From the NCBI RefSeq assembly GCF_000003605.2, contig NW_003158736.1, positions 85,503-115,278 on the forward strand: a DNA stretch of 29,776 bases. The letters are read 5' to 3'. How positions within the stretch are numbered: the stretch's first letter is position 1; each line of letters begins with the position of its first letter. Shown here one piece after another: positions 22,001-29,776 of the stretch. The position numbers and the translations under genes were made by a program. The notes beneath the pieces were generated by a model. It worked only from the letters and a program-made list of their open reading frames with translations, ran no database searches and was not told the origin of the DNA. This DNA comes from Saccoglossus kowalevskii. Lineage: Eukaryota > Hemichordata > Enteropneusta > Harrimaniidae.

Positions 22001-25000
22001 ACCATCGCCATTTCAGTCATTCTTTGAATGCTAATGTTTCTATAAATGTAGCTACACTGCAGTAAGTTATTATCAACATTGCTGGTAAATGTACAGCAAT
22101 TGCTCTGAATGTTTATTGAAGTTGTTTTGCTACAATAAAAGTTATTTTGATACATTCATGATGCACCAAGATTTCATGTCACCAATATCGAACCACGCAC
22201 TGAATGACCATGTGTGAAGACAGCGTATGTTGTCAGTAAGCTTCAAACATTCCAAGGGACCGCCGTGGCACCACGTTCATATATCACCAGTTAATGTGAA
22301 TTTATCGCATGTATTATATGCAGGGATTGTACTAAATGATGCACAACAGAGGTCATTGTAATCCCATATTGCCTGTTTTTGTTTGTTGTTGCCATTTTCC
22401 TTTGCATTGCATTGTGTAAAACAAAAATATCACACAACAATTAAGTTACACATACATTACCTGGGGATTCCAATGGTTGTGTAGTATAGCGAAAGTGGTG
22501 ACCAGTCTGCTATGACAGAGGTATTTACACTTGCCAACTGTCTTCGTACCAGACTTCTGGTAGTTCACAATGGTTTGTAAGATACTGGGGTCAATTAAAA
22601 ACACTGGAACATTATGGGCAGCGGTGATATTTACAAATAATTTTATAACGTTCTGTAAAATAGAAAGCAATTGAAAATACATGTACTTGTTATTTCTCAG
22701 CTCCTGAGAGCGAGGTTATTTGTAGATATGTTGATGATCGCTGCTGTGTCTGTGGAAGTACTATGGGAGATTGCATGATGGGAGTGAAAAGTCTTTTGAC
22801 TCCTCAGCTCCTGAGAGCGAGGTTATTTGTAGATATGTTGGCGATCGATGCTGTGTCTGTGGAAGTACTGTGGGAGATTGCATGATGGGAGTGAAAAGTC
22901 TTTTGACTCCTCAGCTCCTGAGAGCGAGGTTATTTGTAGATATGTTGGCGATCGCTGCTGTGTCTGTGGAAGTACTATGGGAGATTGCATGATGGGAGTG
23001 AAAAGTCTTTTGACTCCTCAGCTCCTGAGAGCGAGGTTATTTGTAGATATGTTGGCGATCGCTGCTGTGTCTGTGGAAGTACTGTGGGAGATTGCATGAT
23101 GGGAGTGAAAAGTCTTTTGACTCCTCAGCTCCTGAGAGCGAGGTTATTTGTAGATATGTTGGCGATCGCCGCTGTGTCTGCGAAAGTACTATGGGAGATT
23201 GCATGATGGGAGTGAAAAGTCTTTTGATCAGTAAGATAATTTTAGAAAAGTGAAGACTAGAGTGACTGTGAAATAAAGGTTGGTTTTAAATATAAAATAT
23301 CATGGAATCTGGATGAAATAATGAAAGGAAATTGAACGGGTATGAAAGGGCAGTAAACTTGGCAAAAATGCAAGGTCTGGGGGTCAAAATACATCACAAT
23401 ACATCCATCATCATCCATCGGCTGTCAATAACTATGGATGCTTCAGTAACAGTATTTGCTGCTTTTTTGTGCAATGGAAATTAATTCAAGAAATGCTGTC
23501 AAAGGACATTTCCTTCTATTAAACAAAACAACCCTGGGATGTTTATCTTGAGAAATTGAGAAGACGAAAATCTCTTGGGACAGTCGTTGTTGTGAAACAA
23601 TTGACATACTTCCCTAGGGTATCCAGCCTACCCGTAGTTTTGATTATTAGAAGAGGGAAACTGCTGCTTTATGGAAGAGCAAATTTCAATGTCATTGGCC
23701 ACAGTAATTCTAAATCGATGTTAGTTTTAATTGGTGTTACCTGGTGTAGAAGTAATAACATTACGATGTTTTGGAGTTTAATAGTAAATTATTAATGTTA
23801 AGAAATTAATAGTAAATGGTAGACTCCCTTTTGAACAACACCAACCAGTCGAACCTGGTTGACAATAATGAAATTCTAACAGCAAGGCAATTAGGACAAA
23901 TTAATAAAAATATACAAACATCATTTATATGAACTTGGAAAAGTGAATTACAAAACGACAATCAATCAAAACAAAATGAAATATAAATAAATTAAGAACA
24001 TACAGAGAATTAAAAAAAAAAACAATTTTGCTTTTGAAACCTACCTTGTTACCCTGTAAAATAATGAGATGTGCGAAAATTTAAATAATTCCGCCTCAGT
24101 GACCATAACTTGAAAACTGAGACTGACAGACACAACGGAATACCCCCTTGCTAATAGATTATGTAACCTTTGTGATCAGAATCAAGTAGAAGATGAGTAC
24201 CACCTAATGATGTCATGCAAAACTTATACCCCCGATAGATATGTCTTATTTGAAATGGCAAAAAAAAAAATTTGGCACCAAAGACACAATTCATAGTCTT
24301 GCTAAACAACAGTGGGGTAAAACTCCCTGTAGCAAGGTACCTAAAGAAGTGTTTTTAAATAAGTCAGCAATCCCAGTGTCAATTTTCTTTCCCAGTTAAG
24401 TTTTGCATTTTTTCTATCTTTTTATTGTATAATAATTGAGTCTTAATATTTTCTTTCTCTGTTACAGTAATGTATTAGCTTAGTGTTTTGTATATTTTTA
24501 TTTTATTTTAATTTTTGTTAACCTTTTATTCTTTCTTAAACATTTGTAGCCATTGCCAATCCCTCTGTGGTAATGTGTTAATAAAATTAATATTATTTAA
24601 TTAATGACCTGCACATTAGTGATTGGCCTTGGATAGTTGAAGAGATTTTTAAATGGCCTACTCGATAGAAGTATTCGCCATGACTCAAGCAAGACTTTTC
24701 ATTCGGGTTTATACAACGCTTACATGTTACTGTCAGGAAGGTTTAATGTCTTGTTTGTATTTGCACAATGTGAAAGAGAGGTTTATTGTCAAAATGTACT
24801 AGTATATGGGTAGTTGTATGCATATTGAACTATACAAAATTTGAATTATGTCACCAAACTGTACGTTTTGACGACTCGTATGCAATTGTAAGATTATATT
24901 TCTGATATACTCGAAGTGAATCTCAGCACTGTGCTTTTTATAAATATTATGGTTCGGTTAATAATTTCCTGGAAACTGTGCAGAAAATCACAGACTTTCA

Positions 25001-26552
25001 TTATTTTTTGTTCGTAGTTTTTCTAAATTTCAGTTATGAAACCATTTCCAGTTATTATGATTGTGTACATGACAGCTTTGCCCCACACAATAAGACATGT
25101 ATGAATATGTGCTAGTATGTTTCATGGGTTAATAGGCCACTTCTTTATATCCCAAAATGTCTGGTAATTCTAACTAACTTGCTTCTACTCCCATATTGTC
25201 CTTAATAGTGAAGGTTACAGATATATTGTGAATTACACAGAGGTAACATTACAATACATTTCCCTTTACATTCCCTGGTATTACACAACAGCCTTTGTGC
25301 TGAGGCAGTTATGGTTCACAACCATCACCAGTTCTCTTGTCATATTTGTATACATGTATTATGCGATGAATCATGATAAAAAAAATGATTCTGTCATTGA
25401 GCGTAATATAAGACAAGTCGAAAAGATAACTCACGTTAGGTGAAGCCATAGACTTTTCATGGTGTCTTATTTCTGCCGTCAACTCTGTGTGATCCTGTGC
25501 TCAAACAAATAAAGAACATATAAGTAAATGGCTTTATACTGGGCATTAAATGTCTGTAGAGTCACTGAATGTCATGCAGGGTTTTTTTTTCTGTCCAACT
25601 ATCCAAGACAATCATACCATGAATTCAAACATGAAGTTATTTCCTACAAAGATTGGACTTTTGATTTGTTTCTTGTATAGCCATAATGTCTGTGTTAACA
25701 GAAATGAACAAGATTATTGTTGTATTCAGAATTGAAAAAAAAATGCACATAACACATAGATTGCGCACAAACAAGAGTACCAGAAAAGACAACCAGAGAT
25801 GAAACTAATCTGTTCTTTCAGAGTTGCTCATTCACGTTATTACCGACACAGCAAACCAATTTTTAGAAATATTTCCCAATACAAACTGTGACTGGAACAG
25901 ATGTTTTTATTGGCTGATGGACATATTTTTGCATGACTTTGTATAAATATTTATAAAAATGAAGGGAATGGATTTGTTGTGTTGATAGTACTATTACTAG
26001 GAATGTTGTTGCAATTCATAATCATTTTGCATTTTGCATGACTTTGTATAAATATTTATAAAAATGAAGGGTATGGATTTGTTGTGTTGATAGTACTATT
26101 ACTTGGAATGTTGTTGCAATTCGTAATCATTTTGCGTGACTTTGTATAAATATTTATAAAAATGAAGGGAATGGATTTGTTGTATTGATGGTACTATTAC
26201 TAGGAATGTCCTTGCAATTCGTAATCATTTTGCATTTTGTGTGACTTTGTATTTAGATCTTCATTGCACATATGACACCATTGATGTGCCTTCATTTTAT
26301 TGATCCTTGTTGTTACATATTCTATTTTATAAATTTGTTACTTTTATTGTTTTTTAAAATAGATCATTTCCTTGTCTCCTGTTGGAGAATAGGGCCAGCG
26401 AATAAATAGATAGATAAACTTCACTGAATTATAATCCGGTGTATACTTACACGACCATTGGACCGATTGTGAAAACTTAAAAAGTATATCTGCAAAAACA
26501 TGAATATGACACTTATTGCTAGGAGAGATGATAGTACTACCGCCCTCTTCAT
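15843..26552 (-). CDS. FKTN: Fukutin (ribitol-5-phosphate transferase), complete seven-exon gene
   Basis: Seven exons (26552-26451, 22652-22461, 21545-21256, 19756-19494, 18712-18579, 17287-17163, 16059-15843) join in frame at six GT/AG introns. They predict 440 residues, against 461 in human. Exon 1 gives a short cytosolic tip and one hydrophobic segment (residues ~4-26), a Golgi type II anchor. The rest is the lumenal fukutin domain of the LicD-like nucleotidyltransferase fold. [28 protein letters not shown] (the DxD at D296 and D298), [15 protein letters not shown] and [14 protein letters not shown] are all conserved. In vertebrates fukutin uses CDP-ribitol to add the first ribitol phosphate to the core M3 glycan of alpha-dystroglycan, ahead of FKRP. 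No key residue is missing. The linker after the anchor is ~20 residues shorter than in human. The gene is divergent from SLC35E1. Confidence 0.96.
16060..17162 (-). other. FKTN intron 6
   Basis: Bounded by good donor and acceptor. It contains a short AAT microsatellite near 16353-16370 but no exon or defined transposon that I can support. Confidence 0.7.
17163..17287 (-). CDS. FKTN: FKTN exon 6
   Basis: 41 codons plus two bases: [20 protein letters not shown], then [21 protein letters not shown]. Acceptor TTATTCAG|AGA, donor AA|GTAAGT. The family counterpart is VEDSLELSF ... KLDVFFFYEE ... MWNGGTQ. The acidic and aromatic LDIFFFYEE core follows the DxD segment. No start codon or long frame marks this exon. 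It was found by similarity plus splice sites. Confidence 0.94.
17569..17740. repeat. Degenerate ~31-bp tandem array in FKTN intron 5
   Basis: Four to five diverged units share AGTCACAG-GACTTTCATTGG and GGTCCTAG. The anchor (G/C)ACTT recurs at 17607, 17638, 17669 and 17704, spacings of 31, 31 and 35. The divergence between units suggests an old array. Confidence 0.65.
18579..18712 (-). CDS. FKTN: FKTN exon 5 with the DxD motif
   Basis: Two bases complete Gly283, then 44 codons [20 protein letters not shown] ... LKHIFGK. Asp296 and Asp298 (DVD) are the metal/nucleotide-binding DxD of the fukutin/LicD family. Acceptor TTTGTAG|GT, donor GGCAAG|GTAAAA. The frame stays open past the donor, but that continuation is unlike fukutin, while exon 6 continues the family sequence. 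Confidence 0.95.
19022..19195. repeat. Dispersed repeat, copy 1 (FKTN intron 4)
   Basis: It starts ACATGAATACTGCCACCTTA and is clearly similar to 21671-21835 over at least 110 bases (AATTATTTTGTTTTTATA, ACAATTGTA.A.CCTT, TTTTAGTATTGT). Same orientation in both. Element type unknown. Confidence 0.65.
19494..19756 (-). CDS. FKTN: FKTN exon 4
   Basis: It begins with one base completing Lys195 and runs through [29 protein letters not shown] and FWLSSGTCL. It ends with the first base of Gly283 at CTTG|GTAAGT. The acceptor is preceded by a pyrimidine tract (CTTTTCCCCACTTTCAG). [10 protein letters not shown] is one of the best conserved fukutin blocks. Confidence 0.95.
21256..21545 (-). CDS. FKTN: FKTN exon 3
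   Basis: 96 codons plus two bases: [14 protein letters not shown] ... [11 protein letters not shown] ... ISLHY-like [30 protein letters not shown] ... HAGAYD. Acceptor CATTTTCAG|ACT, donor GACAA|GTAAG. It corresponds to the DPRL / LHY / HLVVFHER.GNYLWHG region of the family. Confidence 0.95.
21671..21835. repeat. Dispersed repeat, copy 2 (FKTN intron 2)
   Basis: It starts ACATGAATACTGCCATCTTA and pairs with 19022-19195. It has small deletions relative to that copy, for example after GTTTTTATA. No clear terminal inverted repeats or target duplication, so it could be a SINE or MITE fragment. Confidence 0.65.
22461..22652 (-). CDS. FKTN: FKTN exon 2
   Basis: 64 codons, phase 0 at both ends: [20 protein letters not shown], then DPSILQTI ... 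[10 protein letters not shown] ... ILHNHWNPQ. Acceptor CTATTTTACAG|AAC, donor [21 protein letters not shown] is diagnostic. A minisatellite array ends only about 40 bases upstream of this acceptor in the transcript sense. Confidence 0.95.
22695..23230. repeat. 107-bp minisatellite, about five copies, in FKTN intron 1
   Basis: Units begin CTCCTGAGAGCGAGG at 22701, 22808, 22915, 23022 and 23129, an exact 107-bp period. They differ at only a few sites (for example GATGATCGC/GGCGATCGC and ACTATGGG/ACTGTGGG). The near identity indicates recent expansion or ongoing homogenisation. Overlapping open frames through the array arise from the repeat and are not genes. Confidence 0.92.
23858..24605 (+). 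mobile_element. 5'-truncated LINE relic in FKTN intron 1
   Basis: Read with two or three frameshifts and stops, the plus strand gives [79 protein letters not shown]. Such blocks (KLRTYR.FK, RLC.LC...VEDE.H.L..C..Y) form the C-terminus of CR1/L2-like non-LTR retrotransposon ORF2, including the CCHC-type finger. A non-coding 3' region follows, ending near GTGTTAATAAAATTAATATT. It is inactive and antisense to FKTN. Confidence 0.8.
25925..26255. repeat. 98-105-bp minisatellite, just over three copies, in FKTN intron 1
   Basis: Units starting GCATGACTTTGTATAAATAT occur at 25931, 26036 and (as GCGTGACTTT) 26134, with a partial GTGTGACTTT at 26239. Spacings are 105, 98 and 105. The 7-base length change comes from duplication of ATTTTGC at the unit junction. 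Confidence 0.88.
26256..26416 (+). mobile_element. Possible LINE 3' end
   Basis: A non-coding stretch finishing CTCCTGTTGGAGAATAGGGC, then CAGCGAATAAATAGATAGATAAA resembles the 3' tail of a non-LTR element with a short tandem-repeat end. Only the tail-like sequence supports this. Confidence 0.35.
26451..26552 (-). CDS. FKTN: FKTN exon 1, signal anchor
   Basis: 34 codons from ATG at 26552: [20 protein letters not shown], then [14 protein letters not shown], closing at CGT|GTAAGT in phase 0. Basic residues precede a ~20-residue hydrophobic helix, giving type II (Ncyt) topology as in human fukutin. In-frame TAG (26558-26556) just upstream bounds the start. The direct splice to exon 2 is inferred. 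A small extra exon in the 3.8-kb intron remains possible. Confidence 0.85.
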
Positions 26553-27225
26553 TTTCTATTCACTGATCACCAGAGATGCACCAGACTGCAATCTTCACAC
26601 ATGTCCATTTTTTTTTCTCTTTGCACTACTGTTTTTTTTTTCTCCATCCATTAAAGACATCGACAGGACACTGATATAACGCGCCGCGTGTATGTGGCAG
26701 TACTCAGTGCCTGGCAACTCACTTCGTTTGATTGATCGATTTATGAATTTCTAAATTATAATCAAACGATTATTGGAGATTTTCATACAAAGTCGATGGT
26801 AACCGAGGTGAGAATGTTTCTTTCTTGACGACCTCGCAAGATATAAGTCTGTAGATTTTGCAATTATTGTTGTTTTGGAAAAACTAACGAGCAAGAATGT
26901 TTCGGTGAATGAATGACCATGGGCGCCGCCATCTTTGTGTTTACACGTTGACTCATGGGAACTCTATCTGCGTCATACCACCTAAGCTTGCTTTTGAACA
27001 TATGCCGGCTGTTACGAGTTTGCTTTTTTTTATTTCTGTTAGTTGAATATGACTAATTTTTTTTTTAATTTCCCGCAGCCAAGTAGTATTTAACTATATC
27101 GAAAACCGGTTCATCGTAAAAAGGATTTCTTTCTGTGCTCTGGTGCTGTTTGTGGTAATCGCTTACACGCGTAGAGCGAGTTCTTCTAATCTTTCCAGGG
27201 AGTTTGACACGAACTCAGATACAAA
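26553..27225. promoter_or_regulatory. Bidirectional promoter between FKTN and SLC35E1
   Basis: Two divergently oriented start codons lie 673 bp apart. GCCGCCATCTTT at 26925-26936 is a strong match to the YY1 consensus (AAGATGGCGGC on the other strand), typical of TATA-less housekeeping start regions. A pyrimidine tract ending TTTCCCGCAG at 27069-27078 could be a 5' UTR splice acceptor for SLC35E1. No donor can be assigned to it. Shared regulation is inferred from geometry. Confidence 0.55.
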
Positions 27226-27559
27226 ATGGCGTTGACCAATGACTCTAAGCTGTTCGAAGAGTTCTGTCGGATTGTTTTTCTGTGTGTTATTTGGTACGCC
27301 AGTAGCGCGGGACAGAATGTCATCGGAAAGCAAGTACTGGACTATTTTCCTTATCCGATGACTATCACAATGTCACACATGTTTTCATTAGCTCTTTATT
27401 TAGGACCAATTCTCAAAGCCTGGAACATTCCCACGGCTCAGCCGATAGAGCGAAAATACTACTGGAGTGTTATTGTTCCGTTAGCGTTTGGAAAATTTTA
27501 TGCCTCTGTGTCGTCACATTTTAGTATATGGAAAATGTCTGTATCATATGCTCATACTG
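27226..27559 (+). CDS. SLC35E1: SLC35E1 exon 1 (solute carrier 35 family, partial gene)
   Basis: ATG at 27226 has a good Kozak context (AAAATGG). 111 codons plus one base run to ACTG|GTAAGT at 27559. Three hydrophobic segments are visible, at residues ~14-30 (IVFLCVIWYASSAGQNV), ~44-64 (MTITMSHMFSLALYLGPIL) and ~79-98. WYASSAG.NV..K, LPLAFGK-like VPLAFGKFYASVS and HFSIWKMSVSYAHT match the start of human SLC35E1, a ten-helix transporter of the triose-phosphate/nucleotide-sugar superfamily. Its substrate is not established to my knowledge. The exon ends in phase 1, where the family continues with Val-Lys-Ala-Thr-Met-Pro. That exon is not in the window. The gene is divergent from FKTN. Confidence 0.92.
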
Positions 27560-27683
27560 GTAAGTAAAAACTTGTTTATTCACTCTATTTTTCTGTAACG
27601 AAAGACAGTGACAGTGTGTATGTGTTGCGTTTGACATTCAACGCTGACACGTTTAACGGAAGTGACATTTGATTGGGTGTCTG

Positions 27684-27705
27684 GTATACGCTTTAAAGCG
27701 TATAC
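27684..27705. repeat. 22-bp perfect palindrome
   Basis: The half-site GTATACGCTTT is followed immediately by its reverse complement, without mismatch or loop. No second copy is seen in the window. Confidence 0.7.
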
Positions 27706-29648
27706 ATTACACTCGACGTAAACGTGGCAGACGAAAATCTAAGAATATTTAACTGTCTATTAAAGTCTTTTCTGACTTTTTTCTGTATTAATTATTGTGA
27801 GTATAATAAAAAAAATTACGATAAAAAAGGATTAGCTATTATCTGGTCTAGTCAATGTAAATACACAGGACTGGCAGGATAAGGGTATGCAGGTGATGTG
27901 ATATGCGTTGACAATCTCTTGAGAATTGAAGAGTCGCGATATGCGAGATGATCACAAAATCGGACGACCCATATTTCTAAAAAAAATACTACTAATAAGT
28001 ACTACAAATGATTGAAGAACTGGTTAGTGTTTATCGTGGACGGTTCAGCTAGTATCCCTGTATGTATACTATTATAGTCTTTATTGTGTTTGTATCCTTA
28101 TTTTTGATTTTGATTATAAAATGCAATATAGATGTGAAGAAAGAGACAAACAAACAAAATAAGAAAAACAACAAAACTGACAAACTAAATAAAAGTAAAA
28201 ATAAATGAAAACTAAAAAAAGAAGATTGTTTATAAAATTTGTGTTGGTGAAATATTTACCATAATGCATGGGCGGCTTTGGTTCAGAGTTTGGTAATGTT
28301 TTGAAAAAAAAAACAAATTTACGCTGAGAACATTTTGAGAGAAAAACCCATAAAGAGAAGTAAAAAGTACTTTGCATAATTTTTCGACCGCTCACTGAGT
28401 TTTAATCTGTTGCCTCTAATGTCCAATGTGTGACATCTTTGATTACCTTAAGACAACTTCCCTGTTTTTTTTAATGGCAGTATCATTCAGTCATTGGTAG
28501 TCTTCTACTATTACTTATGCAGTTTTCATTTCTGCCACTTGTCAGTTAAAATTCTAAAAAAAATTTACTATACACAAACACCAGAAATCAAAACTCATGG
28601 GTGTTGCCAAAGATCTTTATAACCGATTAATTCTTTCTTTGTTGTGCTCAAAATCTCCTGCAAACACCGTTTTTGTGTGTAAATCATTTTGTTTGTTCCA
28701 CTGTATTTTTTTGTCAGAGGATTTAGTTAAAAATAGAAATATGCCACATATTGACTATCTATTTCAATGCAGTTAATATCTCAAGGCAATTTTAAATATT
28801 AAACATGGACGTGATTCTGCATCACAACAACAAAGTAATGCCTCTTATTTGTCAGCAACTTTCAAGGAACTTTGGTTAAAGATAGCTGTATGTATATGAT
28901 AGTTCTGTTTTCTGACTTGTGGAATAAATTACATTCTCACAGGAGAATTGTGGTTACATTTCGTTTTCTGTGTATATATTTTGTCTGAAAGGACAGTATT
29001 TAAATTCTCCTTTTACTTTTAAACAAATTATAATAATAAAGATTAAAATTAAATATTTGTCTCTAGTCATTAATTATTTATAAAAAAAAATATGTAAATC
29101 TGAACAGTAGATATGATTTTAAATTGCTTTCATACTTTGATGTTATCTTGTATTCCTCAACACCTTGAATAGTTCAATACATTCAAAGTAGCATTCCAAT
29201 ACAATTGCTACGATGGACGAGCGCATGAATAGTGTACATACATGTAGCTTCATGTCATGTAGGAGAGATTAAAAAAAATCTATGTACATAATTTGATGTC
29301 ATATGCTTTGTCTGTAAGCACTGTGAGAATGTTGTGTGGATCTTTCTGGGTTTGTATAATGTCTGATAACTCCAGATAATAGTAATAAAGAATCATTTTG
29401 GCAAGTTTGTTTTTTAAAATTTATTATTCAATTAAAAAATCAGTTGAAAATACATGTAATAAAATAAAAATTGGAGTAAATGTTGTGAATAAGCCAAATC
29501 TCCATACAGTGTATTATTGCATCAAAAATGATCATAACGGGGACACATAATAATGTATATGTATTCCCAGCAATTTTTTTCCGCTTTCAATAGGCAAGTT
29601 TCAAGTTTTGTTGTTACCTAAAAAAACTTGTGAGCTCCGGTGTTGTTA

Positions 29649-29776
29649 TTTCCACCATAAAAACCTTACCATAATATAAAGCATTTCCACCATAAAAACC
29701 TTATCATAATATAAAGCATTTCCACCATAAAAACCTTACCATAATATAAAGCATTTCCACCATAAAAACCTTACCG
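29649..29776. repeat. 35-bp tandem array running off the right edge
   Basis: Units beginning TTTCCACCATAAAAACCTTA start at 29649, 29684, 29719 and 29754, an exact 35-bp period. The only visible difference between complete units is a C/T change in the second. The array continues past the window, so copy number is unknown. Confidence 0.93.

Larger units (their letters stand above)
27560..29776 (+). other. SLC35E1 intron 1 (part)
   Basis: No second SLC35E1 exon was found up to the right edge. The intron contains a 22-bp palindrome at 27684-27705, long A-rich stretches (28130-28330) and the 35-bp array at the end. No independent gene was recognised on either strand. Confidence 0.65.

Noticed and set aside
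22771-23206. Three overlapping 73-83-codon open frames with repeated Cys-rich peptides.
   Set aside because: They are produced by the 107-bp tandem repeat, whose unit is not a multiple of three. They sit in an intron and have no independent gene signals.
24045-24053. Candidate 9-nt FKTN microexon (ACAG|GGTAACAAG|GTAGGT on the minus strand, in phase 0 between exons 1 and 2).
   Set aside because: It lies inside the antisense LINE relic, where the plus strand reads [10 protein letters not shown] of the retrotransposon. The splice-like signals are most simply coincidence.

Overview
This window is a piece of an animal nuclear genome, not a microbial or viral one. Its coding sequence lies in short, phase-compatible exons with consensus GT/AG splice sites, separated by long AT-rich introns. 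It also holds relics of non-LTR retrotransposons, several small DNA-transposon derivatives (MITEs), minisatellites and one 50-N assembly gap. The exon-level protein similarity is to chordate-type genes: GLDC, VMAC-like, FKTN and SLC35E1. An invertebrate deuterostome such as a hemichordate, lancelet or echinoderm is my best guess, but the sequence alone does not fix the phylum.

Layout. (1) 1-2269, minus strand: the 5' end of glycine dehydrogenase (GLDC, P-protein of the glycine cleavage system). Exon 1 is at 2269-2033 and carries a mitochondrial presequence. Exon 2 is at 1638-1560. Everything left of 1560 is intron 2, and the rest of the gene lies beyond the left edge. Its promoter (about 2270-2660) has a CCAAT box and a pair of identical TCATGTGAC E-box motifs. 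(2) 2.7-9.5 kb: intergenic DNA with a hairpin shared with 14.56 kb, a 30-bp hairpin between direct repeats, a LINE fragment, a possible SINE, and a 164-bp hAT-type MITE with an 8-bp target-site duplication. (3) 9665-10312, plus strand: a coiled-coil protein resembling VMAC, its 3' end interrupted by the N gap. (4) 10.3-15.8 kb: probable 3' UTR and then intergenic DNA, including a 178-bp MITE flanked by TA and a 221-bp MITE with TTAA-type ends. (5) 26552-15843, minus strand: a complete seven-exon fukutin (FKTN) gene predicting 440 residues, with intact reading-frame phase at all six introns and the DxD motif present. Its introns carry a 107-bp x 5 minisatellite, a 98-105-bp x 3 minisatellite, a 31-bp degenerate array, a LINE relic and a dispersed-repeat pair. 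(6) 26553-27225: a compact head-to-head promoter with a YY1-type motif. (7) 27226-27559, plus strand: exon 1 of SLC35E1, a drug/metabolite-type transporter. Intron 1 runs to the right edge and ends in a 35-bp tandem array that leaves the window.

The genes do not form one pathway. GLDC acts in mitochondrial glycine breakdown, and FKTN in Golgi glycosylation of alpha-dystroglycan. SLC35E1 is a probable secretory-pathway transporter and VMAC a cytoskeleton-linked coiled-coil protein. FKTN and SLC35E1 share a promoter region. I found no operon, CRISPR array, toxin or virus, and no convincing new multi-gene system. What deserves a second look is the repeat content, the VMAC-like gene and a few promoter motifs.
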